The notes beneath the pieces are model-generated. The model was not told the DNA's origin. It saw only the letters and a program-made list of their open reading frames with translations, and ran no database searches. DNA of 64,000 nt from Paludibacteraceae bacterium (lineage in GTDB: Bacteria > Bacteroidota > Bacteroidia > Bacteroidales > Paludibacteraceae): positions 1-64,000 of the forward strand of contig JAKSKZ010000015.1 of NCBI GenBank assembly GCA_024401475.1, read 5' to 3'. The translations under genes and the position numbers were made by a program. Of this stretch, positions 27,927 through 36,807 are shown piece by piece; position 1 is the stretch's first letter; the number at the start of each line of letters is the position of its first letter.

Positions 27927-29145
27927 TATATAGCTCTTTATAAATATCCAATGTTCGACTTATAATCTCAAATCTATCGTGACGCTTTAAGGCAGCAGCC
28001 CTTCCAGCCTCTCCTATGCTTCTATTTAAATGCTTGTTTTCATGTAATTCTTTAATCAAATAGGCTATTTGATATGGATCATTCGCAGGCACCAAATAGC
28101 CAGTTTTACCATCCTCCACTAAAGACGAAACGCCTCCCGCATTTACTGCAATTACAGGACATCCTAAAATTTGGGCTTCACATAGACTATTAGGACTATT
28201 GTCAATATATGATGGATGAACAAATACTGTTGCATTCAACTCTTCCTTCTGCAACCTTTGTTCATCTGCAATTCCACAAAAACATACACCCAAATTTGTA
28301 CTTTTTTTAGAAAACATCTCTATCACATTCAAATCAACATTTCCAAAACATTTCCATATGAATTGAAGTTTATATTCAACCTTCAACAACTCAGCAGCCT
28401 TCAACAATACATCTACCCCTTTATACAAAGGTGAAGATATTGTAGTAACTATCATTAGTTGTTCTGGGATAGATCTCGTCGAACATTCATAAAATGAATC
28501 TCTAAGAATTTCGTCACAATGAAAATATCGACAATTAGGATTATATAATTTTACAATTCGTTCATCCCAGACAGTTCGACCTGTATAGTTTTCCATCGAT
28601 CTTAAAATCCGAGCCTCATACTCAATTCTTTTTTGCCACCTCCTCTTTTCTAACATTCGAATAAAGATATTTCTAAGCGAACCTACTTTAAAAATGTAAG
28701 TACTCCAAGAGACACTAGGAGGCAGATATGCGTTAAAGTATGGATTTAAAATCCCTTGTATATGCAATATAACCGGTATATCTACTTTGTTAGTTATCTG
28801 TCCAAAAAATGACTCAGAACCAAAAACATGAATAATATCAGGTTGGAAATCTTTGACGACCTTCAGACATTCTTCTACATATCGATCATACAAAAGTGTA
28901 GGATTCAAAAATTTAGACCTTATTTTACTAAAAAAAGAGACTTTCTTTAACGAAATAGGATAATAAACAACATTTTCTCCTTCTACCTTAAACTCTTCAT
29001 TCTGCAACTGGAAAGCTATGGCTAATTCTATATTAGATTGCCCTTTTAAGGACTTTTCAAAAGAAGAAATCCAACCGCCCCCATTATATCCTCCTTTTTG
29101 TTTTTTATAATTAGATGGAGTATTTGTAAACAAAAGGATTTTCAT
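27916..29145 (-). CDS. Glycosyltransferase family 4
   Basis: A 409-aa GT-B enzyme. N-terminal KILLFTNTPSNYKKQKGGYN, a central VTTISSPLYKGVDVLLKAAE and the C-terminal donor-site segment SPNSLCEAQILGCPVIAVNA with the GT4 Glu. It is the second gene of the operon after upxY, 84 bp downstream of it. Likely adds a sugar of the repeat unit. Confidence 0.87.
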   Translation of the reverse strand: MKILLFTNTPSNYKKQKGGYNGGGWISSFEKSLKGQSNIELAIAFQLQNEEFKVEGENVVYYPISLKKVSFFSKIRSKFLNPTLLYDRYVEECLKVVKDFQPDIIHVFGSESFFGQITNKVDIPVILHIQGILNPYFNAYLPPSVSWSTYIFKVGSLRNIFIRMLEKRRWQKRIEYEARILRSMENYTGRTVWDERIVKLYNPNCRYFHCDEILRDSFYECSTRSIPEQLMIVTTISSPLYKGVDVLLKAAELLKVEYKLQFIWKCFGNVDLNVIEMFSKKSTNLGVCFCGIADEQRLQKEELNATVFVHPSYIDNSPNSLCEAQILGCPVIAVNAGGVSSLVEDGKTGYLVPANDPYQIAYLIKELHENKHLNRSIGEAGRAAALKRHDRFEIISRTLDIYKELYNEK

Positions 29146-29229
29146 ATAAATCTAAATTATATTCTCTATCAAATCAAGATTAAAAATTATTTGGCTATCA
29201 TTCGTTAAACCAAATGCAAATTGTAACCC

Positions 29230-29748
29230 TCACACTAACTTTTCTACATCGTCTGGCGACAAAGTAACAGAGCAAGCTAATAATGTATCTAATTTAATTA
29301 GAAATTTTGAATGACTAACAGAGACATCTATCAATTCTCCAATTATGCCTTTCAACTGTCCCGACTTAATAATGACGCGATCCCCTTTGGCAAACACGTC
29401 AGATTCCACATTATAAACACCATTTGTTGCATTTATGAAACGTTGAAAATTTTCCATTTGATAATCAGGAATTACCATCAACATGTTTTTATCCGCCATA
29501 TTACGCAAATAAGAAACTTGTATGCCATGAAGATTATGAAGGTCGAATGCTATACTTTTTTGCGTTCTGATGAAAATTGTATTTGGTATCAAAACAACAT
29601 CTACCTTTTTTTTTCGGTCATGCCAATTTCTCAATTCTGTTCGAATTGGCACATAAGATTCTATCCCCAAATTTGTCAATTTTAGATATATCGCTCTTTC
29701 TTGTTTAGCTCTCGTTTTTGCGACATACCAACATTTTGCCTCTGTCAT
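29230..29748 (-). CDS. UpxY-family transcription antiterminator (NusG-like)
   Basis: A 172-aa NusG paralogue. It has the N-terminal NGN-like domain (WYVAKTRAKQERAIYLKLTN; PNTIFIRT) and a C-terminal KOW domain (GDRVIIKSGQLKGIIGELID). UpxY proteins in Bacteroides bind RNA polymerase early in their own capsule operon and prevent premature termination of these very long transcripts. It is the first gene of the operon, as usual. No UpxZ-type inhibitor gene follows it here. Confidence 0.88.
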   Translation of the reverse strand: MTEAKCWYVAKTRAKQERAIYLKLTNLGIESYVPIRTELRNWHDRKKKVDVVLIPNTIFIRTQKSIAFDLHNLHGIQVSYLRNMADKNMLMVIPDYQMENFQRFINATNGVYNVESDVFAKGDRVIIKSGQLKGIIGELIDVSVSHSKFLIKLDTLLACSVTLSPDDVEKLV

Positions 29749-29876
29749 CTACTTCCAATTATAACAACGCTTCGCGGTTGATAGTAACACTCCGTACCAC
29801 CAAACCGCAACCCTATACTATGGTTAATTTATAGTAAAAATCGTACAAAGATAATTTATGACAAACGATTTTGCAA
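29749..29876 (-). promoter_or_regulatory. Capsule operon promoter and upxY leader
   Basis: Minus-strand -7 box TATCTTTG (29853-29846) with a TTGC-like -33 element 19 bp upstream (near 29874). The ~90-nt leader before upxY can form a hairpin with arms GCGGTT/AACCGC (29774-29779 with 29803-29808). I looked for paired inverted repeats that would make the promoter invertible and found none, so it appears fixed. Confidence 0.65.
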
Positions 29877-30048
29877 CTTTATATCAAAGATTGGGATGCC
29901 TTTATCTTTAATATATTCCCAAAAGTTCAATGACAAAACACATAACATATTATTCGTGCCCCGCACCTACTATCAAATTATAACTTTAAAAGAGGTTATT
30001 TAAATAAATTTCTCTTCTAAACAGACTCTTTTTTTCAAAAAAGATTTA

Positions 30049-30056
30049 TACCTTTG
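30049..30056 (+). promoter_or_regulatory. ilvD operon promoter (-7 box)
   Basis: TACCTTTG matches TAnnTTTG exactly. The -33 region is a poor match. Transcription would start near 30062, about 24 nt before the leader-peptide ATG. Confidence 0.65.
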
Positions 30057-30085
30057 CAAAACAGAAAAATGGCAACATATAAAAT

Positions 30086-30145
30086 ATGAATACGACATCT
30101 CTACATACCGTCCTTCTGCTCGTGGTGGTCGTGAGCGACTGCTAA
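30086..30145 (+). CDS. ilv leader peptide (19 aa, Leu/Val-rich)
   Basis: ATG 30086 to TAA 30143-30145 encodes MNTTSLHTVLLLVVVVSDC. Eight of 19 codons are consecutive Val or Leu (GTC CTT CTG CTC GTG GTG GTC GTG), exactly what a branched-chain amino-acid attenuator leader needs. The stop codon abuts the antiterminator segment GGGAAAGG (30146-30153). The stalled or terminating ribosome would therefore decide which RNA hairpin forms upstream of ilvD. Confidence 0.82.
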   Translation: MNTTSLHTVLLLVVVVSDC

Positions 30146-30215
30146 GGGAAAGGATATGTATGCGTGTTCGCTATAAATCACAAGCCTTTCCCAATTTGGG
30201 GAAGGCTTTTGTTTT
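30146..30215 (+). terminator. ilv attenuator: antiterminator and intrinsic terminator
   Basis: Terminator: an 11-bp stem (AAGCCTTTCCC, 30182-30192, with GGGGAAGGCTT, 30198-30208), 5-nt loop, then a U-rich tail (TTTTGTTTTG). Antiterminator: GGGAAAGG (30146-30153) is the exact complement of CCTTTCCC (30185-30192), the left arm of the terminator, so the two structures exclude each other. With enough Leu/Val the ribosome reaches the stop codon, covers 30146-30153 and lets the terminator fold; on stalling at the Val/Leu codons the antiterminator forms. Confidence 0.85.
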
Positions 30216-30266
30216 GCCAACGAACGAATAGAAACAAAAAAAAATAAATATAAAACATACAAAATT

Positions 30267-32099
30267 ATGAAAATACAACTTCGCAGTGCATTCAGCACAG
30301 AGGGTCGCAGAATGGCCGGAGCAAGAGCTCTTTGGGTGGCAAATGGTATGAAGCGCGAGCAGATGGGTAAGCCTATCATCGCTATCGCCAACAGTTTTAC
30401 TCAGTTCGTGCCAGGACATACACATCTACACGAGATCGGACAGAAAGTTAAGGCAGAGATTGAAAAACTTGGTTGCTTCGCAGCCGAGTTCAACACAATC
30501 GCTATCGACGACGGTATCGCTATGGGCCACGACGGTATGCTTTACTCTCTTCCAAGCCGTGATTTGATCGCTGACTCTGTGGAGTATATGGTGAACGCTC
30601 ACAAGGCTGACGCATTGGTTTGTATTTCAAACTGTGACAAGATCACTCCAGGTATGTTGATCGCAGCTATGCGTCTTAACATCCCTACTATCTTCGTTTC
30701 AGGTGGTGCAATGGAGGCTGGTAAACTTGAGGGCAGCCACGACCTTGACCTTATCGACGCCATGATTCAGAGTGCTGACGAGTCAGTGTCTGACGAGCAG
30801 GTAGCTAAGATCGAGAACGCTGCTTGTCCAGGATGCGGATGCTGCTCAGGTATCTTCACTGCAAACTCAATGAACTGTTTGAACGAGGTGCTTGGTTTCG
30901 CTTTGCCAGGAAACGGTACTATCGTAGCCACTCACAAGAATCGTGAGCAGCTATTCATGGATGCAGCCAAGATGATCGTTGACAATGCATACAAATATTA
31001 TAGAGACGGAGATGAGAGCGTACTTCCAAGAAGCATCGCCACTCGTCAGGCTTTCTTGAATGCCATGACTCTTGATATCGCAATGGGCGGTTCTACAAAT
31101 ACAGTGCTTCACCTTCTTGCTATCGCTCAGGAGGGAGGCGTAGACTTCAAGATGGACGATATTGACTCACTTTCAAAGGTTACTCCATGTTTGTGTAAGG
31201 TTGCTCCTAACACACAGAAGTACCATATCCAGGATTTGAACCGTGCAGGTGGTATCCTTTCTATCATGAACGAGCTTGACAAGGCAGGTTTGGTTGATAG
31301 AAGCGTTAAGCGTGTCGACGGAATGACTATCGGCGAGGCTATCGACAAGTATGCGATCACAAGCCCTAATCGTTGTGAGAAGGCAGAGAAGATCTACAAG
31401 AGTACAGCAGCCAACAAGTTCTCTATCAAGATGGGTTCACAGGAGACATACTGGGATTCATTCGACACTGACCGTGCTAACGGTTGTATCCGTGACCTTG
31501 AGCACGCATACTCAAAGGACGGTGGTATGGCTATCTTGAAGGGAAATATCGCGCTTGACGGATGTGTAGTTAAGACTGCCGGCGTCGACGAGAGCATCTG
31601 GAAATTCGCTGGTCCAGCTAAGGTATTCAACTCACAGGATGACGCTTGCAAGGGTATTTTGAACGGTAGCGTCGTATCAGGTGACGTTGTTGTCATCACA
31701 CACGAGGGACCTAAGGGTGGTCCTGGTATGCAGGAGATGCTATACCCTACTTCATATATCAAGTCACGTCACCTTGGTAAGGAGTGTGCGTTGATCACAG
31801 ACGGACGTTTCTCAGGTGGTACATCTGGTTTGTCAATCGGACACATCTCTCCAGAGGCTGCAAGCGGTGGTAACATCGGTCTTGTACGCGACGGAGACAT
31901 CATCGAGATCGATATCCCAGCACGCAAGATTTCAGTTCGCTTGTCTGATGCAGAGTTGGCAGAGCGTCGCAAGGCAGAAGAGGCAAAGGGTAAGGACGCA
32001 TGGAAGCCAAAGCGCGACCGCGTCGTTTCTAAGGCTTTGAGAGCTTACGCATCAATGGTTGCGTCTGCTGATAAGGGTGGTGTTCGTATCGTAGAATAA
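30267..32099 (+). CDS. ilvD: Dihydroxy-acid dehydratase
   Basis: A 610-aa Fe-S enzyme that dehydrates dihydroxy acids to the keto acids of valine and isoleucine. Cluster-binding and active-site segments are [10 protein letters not shown] and [19 protein letters not shown], and the C-terminal [18 protein letters not shown] is intact. First gene of the ilv unit, 50 bp after the attenuator terminator, so its expression is probably set by branched-chain amino-acid supply. Codon use is strongly biased (CGT, GGT, GAC), suggesting high expression. Confidence 0.97.
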   Translation: MKIQLRSAFSTEGRRMAGARALWVANGMKREQMGKPIIAIANSFTQFVPGHTHLHEIGQKVKAEIEKLGCFAAEFNTIAIDDGIAMGHDGMLYSLPSRDLIADSVEYMVNAHKADALVCISNCDKITPGMLIAAMRLNIPTIFVSGGAMEAGKLEGSHDLDLIDAMIQSADESVSDEQVAKIENAACPGCGCCSGIFTANSMNCLNEVLGFALPGNGTIVATHKNREQLFMDAAKMIVDNAYKYYRDGDESVLPRSIATRQAFLNAMTLDIAMGGSTNTVLHLLAIAQEGGVDFKMDDIDSLSKVTPCLCKVAPNTQKYHIQDLNRAGGILSIMNELDKAGLVDRSVKRVDGMTIGEAIDKYAITSPNRCEKAEKIYKSTAANKFSIKMGSQETYWDSFDTDRANGCIRDLEHAYSKDGGMAILKGNIALDGCVVKTAGVDESIWKFAGPAKVFNSQDDACKGILNGSVVSGDVVVITHEGPKGGPGMQEMLYPTSYIKSRHLGKECALITDGRFSGGTSGLSIGHISPEAASGGNIGLVRDGDIIEIDIPARKISVRLSDAELAERRKAEEAKGKDAWKPKRDRVVSKALRAYASMVASADKGGVRIVE

Positions 32100-32173
32100 A
32101 CAAGCATTCTAAACATTTTAAACTAAGTAAATAATAGGGTAATCATACTTAAAATTACCGCAAAAAGTCAGTT

Positions 32174-33865
32174 ATGAGTAATCAGATGAAAGGTGCATAC
32201 ATTCTTATGGAGAGTCTCTTGAAAGAGAATGTTGACACTATTTTTGGCTATCCTGGAGGCAGCATCATGCCTACGTTCGATGCTCTGTACGACTATATGG
32301 ACAAATTCAACTATGTCCTAACTCGTCACGAGCAAGGTGCATCACACGCAGCACAAGGATATGCACGAGTCAGCGGAAAGACTGGAGTTTGCTTAGTGAC
32401 TTCAGGACCAGGTGCGACCAACACCATCACAGGCATTGCAGACGCAATGATGGACTCCACTCCACTTGTTGTGATTGCAGGTCAGGCAGGAGCCGCATTC
32501 CTCGGTACAGACGCTTTCCAAGAGGTTGACTTAATTGGATGTACACTTCCAATCACAAAATGGTCTTACCAGATCCGTTCTGCAGCAGACATAGCCCCAG
32601 CGATAGCAAAGGCTTTCCATATTGCCAACACAGGTAGGAAAGGGCCTGTTGTGCTCGACTTCACAAAGAACGCACAGGTGGAGATGGCTGAATTCAACTA
32701 TCACAAATGCAATTTCACCCGTGGATATATTCCTTTCACTGCCATCAACCCATCGCAAATTGAGACAGCAGCCGAAATCATCAACAAGGCTGAGAAACCG
32801 CTTGCGTTGGTTGGACAAGGTGTTATCCTTGCCAATGCAGAATCTGAGTTGAAGGCATTCTTGGAGAAGGCAGACATACCTGCAGGCAGCACGCTTCTTG
32901 GTTTGTCAGCGCTTCCTTCCGGCCACCGACTAAACAAAGGTATGCTTGGAATGCACGGCAACGTCGGACCCAATATCAAGACTAACGAAGCAGACGTGAT
33001 CATCGCCATCGGTATGCGTTTCGACGACCGTGTGACAGGTGATTTGAAGACATACGCAAAGCAGGCTAAGATCGTCCACTTGGACATCGACACTGCTGAA
33101 ATGGACAAGAACGTTAAAACTACTGCAAAGGTTCTTGGCGACGTGAAGGCTTCCCTTCCTGAACTCACGCTTAAGCTTAAGGAGGCAAAACACACCCAGT
33201 GGATTGAGAGTTTCAACGAGCACGAGGCGAAGGAAGACGAGAAAGTCATCCGTCCTGAGGTTTATCCAACAGCAGGTCCATTGAAGATGGGTGAGGTTGT
33301 CCGCAAGATTTCAGAAGCAACAAACAACGAGGCCGTACTGGTAACAGACGTAGGTCAGAACCAGATCATGGCGGCTCGCTACTTCAAGTATACAAAGTCA
33401 CGCAGCGTCGTAACAAGTGGTGGACTTGGAACAATGGGATTCGGTATCCCAGCCGCAATCGGAGCCAAGATTGGAGCACCAAAGCGTACAGTATGTATGT
33501 TTGCTGGCGACGGTGGATTCCAGATGACCATCCAGGAGTTGGGAACAATCATGGAGAAGCAGATCGGCGTCAAGATGATCATTCTCAACAACAACTACCT
33601 TGGAATGGTACGTCAGTGGCAGGAGTTGTTCTTCAAGGAGAGATACTCATCTACACCGATGATGAATCCAAAGTTCAATGCTATCGCAGACGCTTACGGA
33701 ATCAAGAACAAGGAAGTCAGCACACGTGAGGAGCTTGACTCAGCAATCAAAGAGATGTTTGCCGACGACAAACCATACCTATTGGTCGCAAACTGCGAAG
33801 AGAAGGGAATGGTTTATCCAATGGTTCCAGCCGGTGAAACTGTCACAAACATTCTTTTAGGATAA
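32174..33865 (+). CDS. ilvB: Acetolactate synthase large (catalytic) subunit
   Basis: A 563-aa thiamine-diphosphate enzyme making acetolactate and acetohydroxybutyrate. It has the catalytic Glu segment LTRHEQGASHAAQGYARV, the GYPGGSIMPTFDALYD start, the FAD-binding middle domain and the cofactor motif AGDGGFQMTIQELG to NNNYLGMVRQWQ. It follows ilvD by 74 bp and precedes the regulatory subunit. Confidence 0.96.
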   Translation: MSNQMKGAYILMESLLKENVDTIFGYPGGSIMPTFDALYDYMDKFNYVLTRHEQGASHAAQGYARVSGKTGVCLVTSGPGATNTITGIADAMMDSTPLVVIAGQAGAAFLGTDAFQEVDLIGCTLPITKWSYQIRSAADIAPAIAKAFHIANTGRKGPVVLDFTKNAQVEMAEFNYHKCNFTRGYIPFTAINPSQIETAAEIINKAEKPLALVGQGVILANAESELKAFLEKADIPAGSTLLGLSALPSGHRLNKGMLGMHGNVGPNIKTNEADVIIAIGMRFDDRVTGDLKTYAKQAKIVHLDIDTAEMDKNVKTTAKVLGDVKASLPELTLKLKEAKHTQWIESFNEHEAKEDEKVIRPEVYPTAGPLKMGEVVRKISEATNNEAVLVTDVGQNQIMAARYFKYTKSRSVVTSGGLGTMGFGIPAAIGAKIGAPKRTVCMFAGDGGFQMTIQELGTIMEKQIGVKMIILNNNYLGMVRQWQELFFKERYSSTPMMNPKFNAIADAYGIKNKEVSTREELDSAIKEMFADDKPYLLVANCEEKGMVYPMVPAGETVTNILLG

Positions 33866-33983
33866 ATACCATTGAGAGGAGAAGCACCACTTCTCTATAC
33901 TTAGAATATTAGTCTATAGAAGAGTAAGAATTAGGAGTTTTTCATCTCTTAATTCTTAACTCTTAACTCTTAATTAATATTAT
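33866..33983 (+). repeat. ilvB-ilvN spacer with TTAATTC/TTAACTC heptamer repeats
   Basis: The spacer ends in a run of degenerate heptamers (TTAATTC, TTAACTC) at about 33947-33976. The same heptamer family occurs at many other intergenic sites in this window. Confidence 0.6.
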
Positions 33984-34628
33984 ATGGCAGATAATTTTAA
34001 GGCAACGCAATGCGGTAAGGATTGTCAGAAATGTAATCCTGCAGAATGCAATGATGGAAAGAAGCTGTTCACAGTAACAGTATTCTCTGAAAATCAGGTT
34101 GGCTTGCTAAACCAGATTTCCATCATCTTCACACGCCGTCGTCTAAACATAGAGAGCTTGAGCGTATCACAATCGGCTCTACCAGGAATCCATAAGTTCA
34201 CAATCACAACCATCACAGATGAGGACACCATCGAGAAGGTAGTGAAGCAAATCGACAAACGCATCGATATCATCAAGAGTTTCTATAATGATGATTCCGA
34301 CCTTGTTTATCAAGAAATCGCAATGTACAAGGTGGCCACACAAGATTTCATCAACCTTGCAGGCACAGAAGAGTTGATTAGAAAGTACAACATCCGTATT
34401 CTTGAGATCAACGAGACATGTGTTATCTTCGAGAAAACAGGTCATACAGACGAGACTCAAGGCTTGTTCAACGAATTGAGCCAGAAGCTACAGGTGCTTC
34501 AGTTCATCCGTTCAGGACGTGTTGCTATCACCAAGTCGAAGCTTGAGCGTTTGAGCGACATGCTGGCAAAATTGAATGAGCAAAAGCCTAAAGGCTACGA
34601 TGAAAGCGAAGAGTATTTCGGTCTATAA
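33984..34628 (+). CDS. ilvN: Acetolactate synthase small (regulatory) subunit, with Cys-rich N-terminal extension
   Basis: A 214-aa ACT-domain regulator that binds valine-type effectors and activates the large subunit. The ACT domain starts at KLFTVTVFSENQVGLLNQIS and the second domain ends in SGRVAITKSKLERLSD. Unusually, about 25 residues precede it, with a compact cysteine motif C-x3-C-x2-C-x4-C (CGKDCQKCNPAEC). The extension is in frame with a good start and no alternative closer ATG, so it is probably translated. Confidence 0.93.
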   Translation: MADNFKATQCGKDCQKCNPAECNDGKKLFTVTVFSENQVGLLNQISIIFTRRRLNIESLSVSQSALPGIHKFTITTITDEDTIEKVVKQIDKRIDIIKSFYNDDSDLVYQEIAMYKVATQDFINLAGTEELIRKYNIRILEINETCVIFEKTGHTDETQGLFNELSQKLQVLQFIRSGRVAITKSKLERLSDMLAKLNEQKPKGYDESEEYFGL

Positions 34629-34644
34629 ATAAGGAATCATTGAA

Positions 34645-35415
34645 ATGGAGAATAGCAAGTTAATTGGAGAATACCCTTTCAAAGTGTTGCCTTTCGAGGT
34701 GGACTTCAGGCAAAAACTAACACTTCCCCACCTCACCAACTACATTCTCAATAGTGCAGGCTATCACGCAGACAGTTTGGGTTTTGGCATAAAAGATGTT
34801 AAAGAGAGCAATAAATCTTGGGTAATCACCCGACTTGCTATTGAAATCAACCGATACCCCAAAAACGACGAGAAGATACGAGTTCGGACTTGGGTGGACA
34901 AAGTGATAAGAACATTCTCCCTTCGTAACTTCGCCTTTCTTTCTCAAGACGGAACGGAGGTGTTGGGATATGCCAATTCCGTATGGGCAATGATTGATAT
35001 AGACAATCGCCGTCCGACCGATTTGACGCAAATCATTCCATCCGAAATATTCTGCGACGAACCATGCCCGATTGCAAAAGTTGGGAAATTCCCCGCTGCC
35101 GACGTGGATGAATTCGACTCATTCTCAGTAAAATACAGCGACGTAGACTTCAACCAACACTTGAACAGCAGTAAATATATCGAGCACATTATTGACTCAT
35201 TCACCCTTTTCAAGTTCAGCAAGCGCGACATCAAACGATTCGAAATCGAATACATCAACGAATCTCTTTTTGGAGAAAGAATTGCCATCCATAAAAAAGA
35301 GGTGGAAGCTGGCAAATTCGTAATCGAACTTAAAAACCAAGCTGGAACGACAATATGCAAGAGCAAAGTGCTTTTTAGTGACCAAACGCTCAACGAAGAG
35401 TACATCATCAAATAA
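34645..35415 (+). CDS. Acyl-ACP thioesterase (FatA-like)
   Basis: A 256-aa double hot-dog protein of the acyl-[acyl-carrier-protein] thioesterase family, common in Bacteroidetes. Visible are ITRLAIEINRYPK and RVRTWVDKVIRTFSLRNF in the first domain and the catalytic-region segment YSDVDFNQHLNSSKYIEHI in the second. It frees fatty acids from ACP. It starts 17 bp after ilvN, so it is co-transcribed with the ilv genes. Confidence 0.87.
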   Translation: MENSKLIGEYPFKVLPFEVDFRQKLTLPHLTNYILNSAGYHADSLGFGIKDVKESNKSWVITRLAIEINRYPKNDEKIRVRTWVDKVIRTFSLRNFAFLSQDGTEVLGYANSVWAMIDIDNRRPTDLTQIIPSEIFCDEPCPIAKVGKFPAADVDEFDSFSVKYSDVDFNQHLNSSKYIEHIIDSFTLFKFSKRDIKRFEIEYINESLFGERIAIHKKEVEAGKFVIELKNQAGTTICKSKVLFSDQTLNEEYIIK

Positions 35416-35461
35416 TGTTCAAGGCGAAAAAACAGTTTTTTCCCACATTCTTCTTTCATTA

Positions 35462-35494
35462 TTGGTGTTCTAACAGAAAAAAGCATTAAATTTG
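35462..35494 (+). promoter_or_regulatory. ilvC promoter
   Basis: TAAATTTG (35487-35494) matches TAnnTTTG, with TTGG about 21 bp upstream (35462-35465). It gives a leader of about 150 nt before the ilvC ATG. Confidence 0.62.
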
Positions 35495-35654
35495 CAGAGT
35501 TTTCCATGTTTTATCTCCAATTTGTAAGGAAGAAGGGGATTTGAGACAAAAAACTAAAGCAAAAAGCATCTATTGCCGACAACTCAAAAGCAGTCGTACG
35601 ATAGATTTCACAAAGAAATTTTTTATAAATTCTAATTTAATAAATAGAAAAGAA

Positions 35655-36698
35655 ATGGCAGAAATGAATTTTGGCGGCGTAATCGAGAACGTTGTTACCC
35701 GCGAAGAATTTCCATTGGAGAAAGCCCGCGAAGTTTTGAAGAACGAAACTATCGCAGTTATCGGATATGGTGTACAAGGTCCTGGTCAATCAATGAACTT
35801 GCGTGACAACGGATTCAACGTAATCGTTGGTCAACGTCCAGGTAAGACATACGACAAGGCAGTAGCTGACGGATGGGTTCCAGGTGAGACTTTGTTCGGA
35901 ATCGAAGAGGCTTGTCAAAAGGCAACTATCATCCAAGTTCTTCTTTCTGACGCAGCTCAAATCGAGTGCTGGCCAATGATCAAGAAGTACTTGACTCCTG
36001 GTAAGACTTTGTATTTCTCTCACGGTTTTGCTATTACTTGGAATGACCGTACAGGCATCGTTCCTCCAAAGGATGTTGATGTTATCTTGATCGCTCCTAA
36101 GGGATCTGGTACATCTCTTCGCCGTATGTTCGTTCAAGGCCGTGGTTTGAACTCTTCATACGCTATCTATCAAGACGCTTCTGGCCACGCTTGGGAGAAG
36201 GTTATCGCTCTTGGTATCGGTGTAGGTTCAGGTTACTTGTTCGAGACTACTTTCACTAAGGAGGCTACTTCAGACTTGACTGGTGAGCGTGGTTCTTTGA
36301 TGGGTGCTATCCAAGGTTTGCTTTTGGCTCAATACGAGGTTCTTCGTGAGAATGGCCACTCTCCATCAGAGGCATTCAACGAGACTGTTGAGGAGTTGAC
36401 TCAATCTTTGATGCCGCTCTTCGCTGAGAACGGTATGGATTGGATGTACGCTAACTGCTCTACTACTGCTCAACGTGGTGCTTTGGACTGGATGACTCCT
36501 TTCCACGACGCTATCAAGCCAGTTATGCAAAAGCTTTACAACTCAGTTATCACTGGTAACGAGGCTCAAATCTCTATCGATTCTAACTCTAAGAAGGACT
36601 ACCGTGCTGGATTGGAGAAAGAGTTGGCTGCTCTTCGCGAGAGCGAGATGTGGCGTGCTGGTGCTGTAGTTCGTAAACTTCGTCCAGAGAACAACTAA
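35655..36698 (+). CDS. ilvC: Ketol-acid reductoisomerase (NADP+)
   Basis: A 347-aa enzyme from ATG 35655 (MAEMNFGGVIENVVTREEF); the frame is open further upstream but that stretch is leader-like. It isomerises and reduces acetolactate to dihydroxyisovalerate. The NADP-binding GYGVQGPGQSMNLRDNG and the metal-binding KEATSDLTGERG with following SPSEAFNETVEELTQ are present. Codon bias is strong. It has its own promoter and ends in a hairpin terminator that is duplicated 1.15 kb downstream. Confidence 0.96.
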   Translation: MAEMNFGGVIENVVTREEFPLEKAREVLKNETIAVIGYGVQGPGQSMNLRDNGFNVIVGQRPGKTYDKAVADGWVPGETLFGIEEACQKATIIQVLLSDAAQIECWPMIKKYLTPGKTLYFSHGFAITWNDRTGIVPPKDVDVILIAPKGSGTSLRRMFVQGRGLNSSYAIYQDASGHAWEKVIALGIGVGSGYLFETTFTKEATSDLTGERGSLMGAIQGLLLAQYEVLRENGHSPSEAFNETVEELTQSLMPLFAENGMDWMYANCSTTAQRGALDWMTPFHDAIKPVMQKLYNSVITGNEAQISIDSNSKKDYRAGLEKELAALRESEMWRAGAVVRKLRPENN

Positions 36699-36721
36699 TC
36701 ATTGTTGCTTATATAAAGAGG

Positions 36722-36747
36722 AAGGCGGTCCAAATGGATCGCCTTTT
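36722..36747 (+). terminator. ilvC terminator, first copy of a 26-bp direct repeat
   Basis: Stem AAGGCG / CGCCTTTT with loop around GTCCAAATGGAT; a further ATCC/GGAT pairing is possible. The identical 26 bp occur again at 37874-37899 after the DUF1016 gene. Confidence 0.75.
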
Positions 36748-36807
36748 GATTTTATTAATAATAAATTTACTAATTGTTTGTTGAAACATACTGTTAAATA
36801 AAAGATT

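Larger units (their letters stand above)
29877..30266 (+). other. Divergent intergenic region between capsule operon and ilv operon
   Basis: This AT-rich region holds the ilvD promoter, leader peptide and attenuator, described separately. Between 29880 and 30040 I see nothing further except T-rich tracts. Confidence 0.6.

Noticed and set aside
29749-29950. Invertible capsule promoter
   Set aside because: I searched the flanks of the -7/-33 boxes for matching inverted repeats and found only a short leader hairpin.
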